Origin: Chloroflexota bacterium
GTDB lineage: Bacteria; Chloroflexota; Limnocylindria; Limnocylindrales; CSP1-4
DNA: 64,000 bases
Direction: 5' to 3'
NCBI GenBank assembly: GCA_947475545.1
Contig: CANJLL010000001.1
Coordinates: 310,001-374,000 of the forward strand
The position numbers were made by a program, and so were the translations under genes. This document shows, piece by piece, positions 59,733 through 64,000 of this stretch. The notes below the pieces were generated by a model. The model saw nothing but the letters and a program-made list of their open reading frames with translations, had not been told where the DNA came from and ran no database searches. Numbering within the stretch: position 1 is the stretch's first letter; each line of letters opens with the position of its first letter.

Positions 59733-59933
59733 GTGGGCGTTCCCAAGCGTCGCGTGTCGCATGCCCGTCAGGGCGAGCGCCGTGCCCACCTGGCCATCAG
59801 CGCACCGCATCTGGAGGCGTGTTCGCACTGCCACCAGCCCAAGCGGCCGCATCACGCGTGCCCGAACTGCGGCTACTACAACGGCCGCCCGGCGATCGAC
59901 GTCAAGGGCAACAAGGACGAGTCCGGCTCGTAA
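59733..59933 (+). CDS. rpmF: 50S ribosomal protein bL32
   Basis: A 66-residue ribosomal protein starting GVPKRRVSHARQGERRAH. The zinc ribbon is CSHCHQPKRPHHACPNCGYYNGR with two CxxC pairs, the C+ form. GTG start with a GAAAGGAG site upstream. The 125-nt gap after the DUF177 gene may hold its own promoter. It is followed 4 nt later by plsX. Confidence 0.96.
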   Translation: MGVPKRRVSHARQGERRAHLAISAPHLEACSHCHQPKRPHHACPNCGYYNGRPAIDVKGNKDESGS

Positions 59934-59937
59934 GCCG

Positions 59938-60990
59938 ATGAGCGACCGCCTCGCCGACAGCGCGACGGGTACCGCAGGGATCCGGATTGCCGTCGATGCG
60001 ATGGGCGGCGACCACGGGCCGGGCGAGATCGTCCCCGGCGCGCTGGACTACGCGCGTCAGCATCCGGCCGACCAGGTCATCCTGGTGGGCCGTCCTGACG
60101 CGATTCTCGCCGTTGCACCCACCCTGCCGACCAACGTCAGCGTCGTGTCCGCGATGCAGGTGGTGGAGATGGACGAGCATCCGGCACGCACCCTGGTGCG
60201 CAAGCCGGATAGTTCGATCGTCGTCGCGACGCACCTCGTGCGCGACGGCAAGGCCGACGCCGTGGTGACGGCCGGACACACCGGCGCCGGCATGGCGGCC
60301 GGGACCCTCTTCCTTGGGCTGCTGCCCGGTGTCGACCGTCCCGGCCTGGCCGTGCAGATGGTGCGCAAGGGCAGCCCGTTCGTGCTCATCGACATCGGCG
60401 CCAACCCGGACTCCACGCCCGAGCACCTCGCCACGTACGGCCGGATGGGCTCGATCTTCGCGGAGCGGGTCCTCGGGATCACCAACCCGCGGGTCGCGCT
60501 CCTGTCCATCGGCGAGGAGAAGGGCAAGGGCGACAAGCGGATCCAGCGAGCGACCGAGCTGCTCGACCAGTCCGGCCTCAACTTCGTCGGCAACGTCGAG
60601 GGCAAGGACCTGACCAACGACCTCGCCGATGTCGTCGTGACGGACGCCGTGGCCGGGAACATCGTCATCAAGTTCTTCGAGGGCCTGTCCAGCTTCATCT
60701 TCGACCTGCTCCGCGCCGAGTTTCGAGGGGGGATCCGGGGCAAGCTGGCCTACCTGCTGCTCAAGCCGGGCGTGAACCGGATCCGCAAGGTCTTCGACTA
60801 CGAGACGGCCGGCGGTTCGCCGCTCCTCGGGGTCAAGCGGACGGTGATCATCACCCACGGCCGTGCGCGCCGGCGGATGATCGTCTACGCCCTGGACGTG
60901 GCCGCGCGCACGGCACGCGCGGACGTGCCGGGCTTGATCGCCGAATCCCTGCGCGCCCTGGCCGTCGTCGAGGATGGGAGACCGGCATGA
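59938..60990 (+). CDS. plsX: Phosphate acyltransferase PlsX
   Basis: A 350-residue enzyme converting acyl-ACP to acyl-phosphate for phospholipid synthesis. It begins IRIAVDAMGGDHGPGEIVPGA, then HTGAGMAAGTLFLG, LIDIGANPDSTPEHL, LLSIGEEKGKG and VTDAVAGNIVIKFFEG, the classic PlsX blocks. ATG 59938 fits homology. DUF177-rpmF-plsX is a widespread order. It overlaps the second Asp23 gene by ATGA. Confidence 0.97.
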   Translation: MSDRLADSATGTAGIRIAVDAMGGDHGPGEIVPGALDYARQHPADQVILVGRPDAILAVAPTLPTNVSVVSAMQVVEMDEHPARTLVRKPDSSIVVATHLVRDGKADAVVTAGHTGAGMAAGTLFLGLLPGVDRPGLAVQMVRKGSPFVLIDIGANPDSTPEHLATYGRMGSIFAERVLGITNPRVALLSIGEEKGKGDKRIQRATELLDQSGLNFVGNVEGKDLTNDLADVVVTDAVAGNIVIKFFEGLSSFIFDLLRAEFRGGIRGKLAYLLLKPGVNRIRKVFDYETAGGSPLLGVKRTVIITHGRARRRMIVYALDVAARTARADVPGLIAESLRALAVVEDGRPA

Positions 60991-61301
60991 CGGGTCTGCA
61001 CCTCACCGTCTCGCGCGACGTGATCGTCGAGATGACCAGGATGGCCGCCTACGAGGTCCCCGGCGTCGTGCGGGTGGCTCGGCGCGGCCCGGCCTGGCGC
61101 ACGTTCCTGGCGGGCCCGGCGGTGGGCGTCAGGGTCCGCGATGGCCGGGTCCAGGTCCGTGTCCACGTCGTGGCACGGCCCGCCCAGTCGCTCATCGCGG
61201 TCGCCTCGGGGGTCAGGGGGGCGGTTGCCGCCACCATGGAGCGCCTGCTGGGCCTGGAGTTGGGCTCCGTCACTGTGGTCGTCGATGCCGTCGGAGGCTG
61301 A
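60987..61301 (+). CDS. Asp23/Gls24 family protein, second copy
   Basis: A 104-residue short Asp23-like protein. LTVSRDVIVEMTRMAAYEVPGVVRVAR near residues 6-32 matches the family opening, and VGVRVRDGRVQVRVHVVARPAQSLIAVASGV and [14 protein letters not shown] the rest. It lies between plsX and nusB and overlaps plsX. Asp23-nusB linkage is common in Firmicutes (yqhY upstream of nusB), which supports the call. It is shorter than the copy at 52879. Confidence 0.88.
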   Translation: MTGLHLTVSRDVIVEMTRMAAYEVPGVVRVARRGPAWRTFLAGPAVGVRVRDGRVQVRVHVVARPAQSLIAVASGVRGAVAATMERLLGLELGSVTVVVDAVGG

Positions 61302-61812
61302 GCCCAGTCGCGCCAGGCGCACGGGCCGCCGGTACGCGCTGGCGGCGGTGTTTGAGGCGGAGTTCGGACAGCGCACCGCAGAGGCGATCCTCGAGCGGCA
61401 CCTGATCGAGACGGAGACGGATCCACAGGTCGCTCAACTGGCCCGGAGCCTGGTGGCGGCCGTGGTCCTCCACCGTGACACGATCGATGCGCGAATCGGC
61501 GTCGCGGCGCCCCAGTATCCCGTCGTCCAGCTGGCCCGCATGGACCGTGCGCTCCTCCGTTCGGCGATTGGCGAGGTGCTACACTCCCCGACGCCGGCCC
61601 GGGTGGCGATTGCCGAATGGGTCGAGCTCGCACGGGTCTACAGCGGAGAGCCGATGCGGCGCCTCATGAACGGCGTCCTCGGACGAATCTCAGCAGAGTC
61701 ATCATCCGGCGCTCCCGCGCCGTCCAGCAACCCCGAGGAGGGAGCCAGTGGCCACGACCTACGAGCGCCTCAAGAAGCTCATCTGCGAGCAGCTCGGCGT
61801 CGAAGAGGATGA
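61285..61812 (+). CDS. nusB: Transcription antitermination factor NusB
   Basis: A 175-residue all-helical protein that, with NusE, forms antitermination complexes on rRNA operons. [21 protein letters not shown] near residues 17-37, the middle helix [16 protein letters not shown] and [29 protein letters not shown] near the end match NusB. The start ATG overlaps the previous gene. No stop occurs at the usual end, so the frame runs through the acpP Shine-Dalgarno and overlaps acpP by 65 nt, adding an Arg-rich tail. Confidence 0.9.
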   Translation: MPSEAEPSRARRTGRRYALAAVFEAEFGQRTAEAILERHLIETETDPQVAQLARSLVAAVVLHRDTIDARIGVAAPQYPVVQLARMDRALLRSAIGEVLHSPTPARVAIAEWVELARVYSGEPMRRLMNGVLGRISAESSSGAPAPSSNPEEGASGHDLRAPQEAHLRAARRRRG

Positions 61813-61984
61813 GGTCCGGCCGGAGGCGTCGTTCGTCGACGACCTCAACGCCGACTCGCTCGACCTCGTCGAGCTGATCATGAGCCTCGAAGAGGAGTTC
61901 GGGACCGAGATCTCGGACGAGGACGCGGAGAAGATCCGTACCGTTCAGGATGCCTCCGACTACATCGAGGAGCATTCCTCCTAG
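61748..61984 (+). CDS. acpP: Acyl carrier protein
   Basis: A 78-residue acidic four-helix protein carrying growing fatty acids. The phosphopantetheine Ser is Ser37 in [13 protein letters not shown]. The sequence begins [19 protein letters not shown] 61748 has GGAGGGAG just upstream. Unusually the nusB frame crosses its first 65 bases. fabD and fabG, which flank acpP in Bacillus, are absent here. Confidence 0.96.
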   Translation: MATTYERLKKLICEQLGVEEDEVRPEASFVDDLNADSLDLVELIMSLEEEFGTEISDEDAEKIRTVQDASDYIEEHSS

Positions 61985-62006
61985 CTCACTCTCGCCGCAG
62001 CAAGCC

Positions 62007-62741
62007 GTGGGCGAGGCAGCGGTCTTCGCCGCACGGCTTGGCCTGCCGGTCCGGGATGCTGGGCTCCTGGAGCAGGCGCTCACGCATTCGAGCTGGGTGC
62101 ACGAGCACCCAGCCGGCTCGCAAGCCGCCGGCTCGCAGGCCGCCGGCTCGCCCGGGCACAACGAGCGGCTTGAGTTTCTCGGCGACGCCGTGGTGAACCT
62201 CGCGATTGCCACCGCGCTCCATGACCGCCACCCCCTCGATGACGAGGGGGTGCTCTCAGCGCGCCGCGCCGCCATCGTGAGTGCCCCCGCGCTGGCCCGG
62301 CTGGCCGCCCGGATCGACCTGGGGTCGTACCTGCGCCTCGGCCAGGGCGAAGAGCGCAGCGGCGGCCGTGTTCGGCCCCTCCTGCTCGCCAGTGGTTTCG
62401 AGGCCGTCGCGGGTGCCGTGTACCTGGATCTCGGCTGGGATGTCGTCCGCGACTGGATCATCGGCCTGGCGAACCCGGAGATCGCCGAGGACCAGGCGCC
62501 GAGTGCGCTCAAGAGCCCCAAGAGCCGCCTTCAGGAGTTGACGCAGCGCTCCGGCCACGGCCGGCCCGTCTACGACGTGGTCGAGGCCAGCGGGCCGGAC
62601 CATCGGCGCCAGTTCGTCGTCACCGTCAGCGTTGACGGCCAGGTCCGAGGCCAGGGCGAGGGCGCCTCGCGACAGGCCGCCGAGACCGCCGCTGCCGCAC
62701 GGGCCATCGATGACAGCGACGCCAGCGGGGTGGGTTCGTGA
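62007..62741 (+). CDS. rnc: Ribonuclease III
   Basis: A 244-residue double-strand-specific RNase for rRNA and mRNA processing. The catalytic signature HNERLEFLGDAVVNLAIA carries the Mg-binding acidic residues; LEQALTHSSWVHE precedes it, and SGFEAVAGAVYLDLG holds the second acidic cluster. A C-terminal dsRNA-binding domain follows (SPKSRLQELTQRSGHG, VDGQVRGQGEGASRQAAE). A repeat-coded AGSQA insertion separates the first helix from the signature. GTG 62007 is my choice; ATG 61950 (19 residues earlier, inside acpP) is possible. Overlaps smc by GTGA. Confidence 0.94.
   Translation: MGEAAVFAARLGLPVRDAGLLEQALTHSSWVHEHPAGSQAAGSQAAGSPGHNERLEFLGDAVVNLAIATALHDRHPLDDEGVLSARRAAIVSAPALARLAARIDLGSYLRLGQGEERSGGRVRPLLLASGFEAVAGAVYLDLGWDVVRDWIIGLANPEIAEDQAPSALKSPKSRLQELTQRSGHGRPVYDVVEASGPDHRRQFVVTVSVDGQVRGQGEGASRQAAETAAAARAIDDSDASGVGS
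62112..62150 (+). repeat. 15-bp repeat (2.6 copies) inside rnc
   Basis: GCCGGCTCGCAAGCC at 62112 is followed by a copy with one change at 62127 and a partial copy at 62142-62150. It codes AGSQA units in frame. Confidence 0.9.
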
Positions 62742-64000
62742 CGGCGCCGGCTCGCCTGCTGGCGCTCCGCCTCCACGGCTTCAAGTCATTTGCCGAGCGG
62801 ACCACGGTGGAGTTTGGCCCCGGCATCAGCGCAGTCGTCGGCCCCAACGGCTCCGGCAAGAGCAACCTGGCCGATGCCCTGCGCTGGACGCTCGGCGAGC
62901 AGGGTCGTTCGCTCCGGACCCGCAAGGCCGAGGACGTGATCTGGGCCGGCTCCGAGCGACGTGGCGCCCAGGGCATGGCCGATGTGAGCCTCCTCCTGGA
63001 CAACGCCGACGGCCTGCTGCCGGTTGACTTCGGCGTCGTGGAGCTGGGCCGCCGCCTCTACCGCTCGGGCGAGAACGACTACCTGCTCAATCGCCAGCGC
63101 GTGCGGCTCAAGGACCTCGTCGACCTGCTGGATGCCGCCCACCTCGCCGACAACGCGTTCCTGTTCATCGGGCAGGGCATGGTCGACCAGGCGCTGGCCC
63201 TTCGCCCCGAAGAGCGCCGGCCGCTGTTCGAGGAGGTCGCCGGCGTCCGGCGGCACGAGCGGCGGAAGCGACGGTCCGAGGACCAGCTGACTGAGTCGCT
63301 TGCCAACCTCGCGCGGCTTGAAGACATCCTCGCCGAGCTTCGACCGCAGGCCAGGCGGCTCGCCGCACAGGCCGAGCAGCAGGCATCGCGGCTCAGTGCC
63401 GGGGAGGAGCTTGCGGAGGGATTGCTGCGCAGCGCCCATGCCCGCTGGTTTGACGTCGCCGCACGGGCGTCCGTGGCCTCGACCCTCAGGACCCGCACGC
63501 GCCTCGAGGCCGACAGGGCCATGGCCGATCTCGCGGTGGCCGAAGACCGCGTCGCTGCGATGACGGCACAGCTCTCCGTGCGCGCCACCGAGGAACGCGA
63601 GCGACGAGGGACCGTCGAAGCGGCCGGTGTCGCTCGGACCGCGCTCACGGTCCGGCAGGAGCGCCTGGCCGCGGAGGCTGAGGCGTTGGCTCGCGATCGT
63701 GTGCGGCTCGCTGATGAGCGCGGCGTCGTCGTGGTGGATCTCGAAGCCCAGCGTCGCGCGCTTGCGTCACCGGTGCCGGCCCGGGACCTGGACCTGGAAG
63801 CGGCGCTCACGGAGGCCGAGCGGTTCCTCGCGGAGGCCGTCGGGGAGCTGGCGACGCTCCGTGCCGCGGATCGTGCGCGCGGCGAGGAGCTGCATGCGCT
63901 GCGCCGGGCCGAGGCCGCACGGACCGCAGAGATCGAGACGGCTCGCCGACGGCTGACCGACGCAGCGGCCCGCGCCAGCGCCGAAGCGGCGGGGGAAGCG
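62738..64000 (+). CDS. smc: Chromosome segregation protein SMC, N-terminal part (runs off the window)
   Basis: The first 421 codons are present. SMC is the ATP-driven condensin that organises the chromosome. It opens LRLHGFKSFAERTTVEFGPG, then Walker A GPNGSGKSN near residues 34-42, ALRWTLGEQG, the Q-loop region FIGQGMVDQALALRPEERR and LFEEVAGVRRHERRK. A long Ala/Arg/Glu coiled coil then begins near residue 190. GTG 62738 overlaps rnc (GTGA). The rnc-smc order is the Firmicutes one. Confidence 0.97.
   Translation, partial: MTAPARLLALRLHGFKSFAERTTVEFGPGISAVVGPNGSGKSNLADALRWTLGEQGRSLRTRKAEDVIWAGSERRGAQGMADVSLLLDNADGLLPVDFGVVELGRRLYRSGENDYLLNRQRVRLKDLVDLLDAAHLADNAFLFIGQGMVDQALALRPEERRPLFEEVAGVRRHERRKRRSEDQLTESLANLARLEDILAELRPQARRLAAQAEQQASRLSAGEELAEGLLRSAHARWFDVAARASVASTLRTRTRLEADRAMADLAVAEDRVAAMTAQLSVRATEERERRGTVEAAGVARTALTVRQERLAAEAEALARDRVRLADERGVVVVDLEAQRRALASPVPARDLDLEAALTEAERFLAEAVGELATLRAADRARGEELHALRRAEAARTAEIETARRRLTDAAARASAEAAGEA

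Overview
The window is about 64 kb of very GC-rich DNA (close to 70% G+C by eye) packed with housekeeping genes and with almost no accessory DNA. I see no insertion sequence, prophage, CRISPR array or plasmid function. The gene content points to a monoderm-like, high-GC bacterium. My best inference is Chloroflexota, near class Limnocylindria (Ellin6529-type). The reasons are Firmicutes-like gene order in a GC-rich genome, the rapZ-yvcK-whiA trio, two Asp23/Gls24 proteins, type-2 PyrF, and a remnant of a secreted protein ending in FDVTGYF of a kind I associate with that group. The taxonomic call is inference.

Layout. (1) 1-6800: DNA repair: uvrA 3' end, two small unknown genes, an isoprenylcysteine-methyltransferase-like gene, a short UvrD-like helicase, an MFS transporter and uvrC. 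(2) 6895-22506: secD-secF, recJ, a membrane-anchored TolB-like propeller, pyrF, tatA-tatC, rapZ-yvcK-whiA, tpiA-gpmI, secG and a peptide-binding lipoprotein-like gene. (3) 22532-25742: eight tRNA genes (Leu x3, Val, Phe, Gly, Gln, Cys) around lemA-htpX, with a decayed secreted-protein remnant and a 25-bp triplication. (4) 25874-32745: a large unknown secreted protein, an orphan CpaE-like ATPase, rpsF-ssb-rpsR, TauE/DUF1634 and a CaCA exchanger. (5) 32880-37477: ilvE, a membrane glycosyltransferase and an LCP protein. (6) 37584-64000: a long block in nearly Bacillus-like order: ileS-lspA-rluD-gmk, (epimerase), priA-def-fmt-rlmN-rpe-(PAP2-dtd)-rpmB-asp23-fakA-recG-(rsmD-coaD-ATPase-DUF177-rpmF)-plsX-asp23-nusB-acpP-rnc-smc.

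How it works together: genes inside transcription units are joined by ATGA, GTGA or TGATG overlaps, which implies translational coupling. Many unit-heading genes lack a Shine-Dalgarno site. Instead they carry a TAnnnT -10-like hexamer ending 6-9 nt before the start codon, which suggests leaderless mRNAs. Protein export (Sec, Tat, LspA, SecG), cell envelope (RapZ/YvcK, LCP, PAP2, glycosyltransferase), phospholipid and fatty acid synthesis (FakA, PlsX, ACP, CoaD) and chromosome or repair functions (UvrA/C, RecJ, PriA, RecG, SMC) are interleaved.

Most notable oddities: the leaderless promoter signature, a probable AUC start codon at 58502, an isoleucyl-tRNA synthetase with non-canonical HIGH and KMSKS motifs, an Rpe with an unexplained C-terminal extension, a SecF with a long Ala/Ser/Pro insertion, and a secreted-protein remnant inside the tRNA array.
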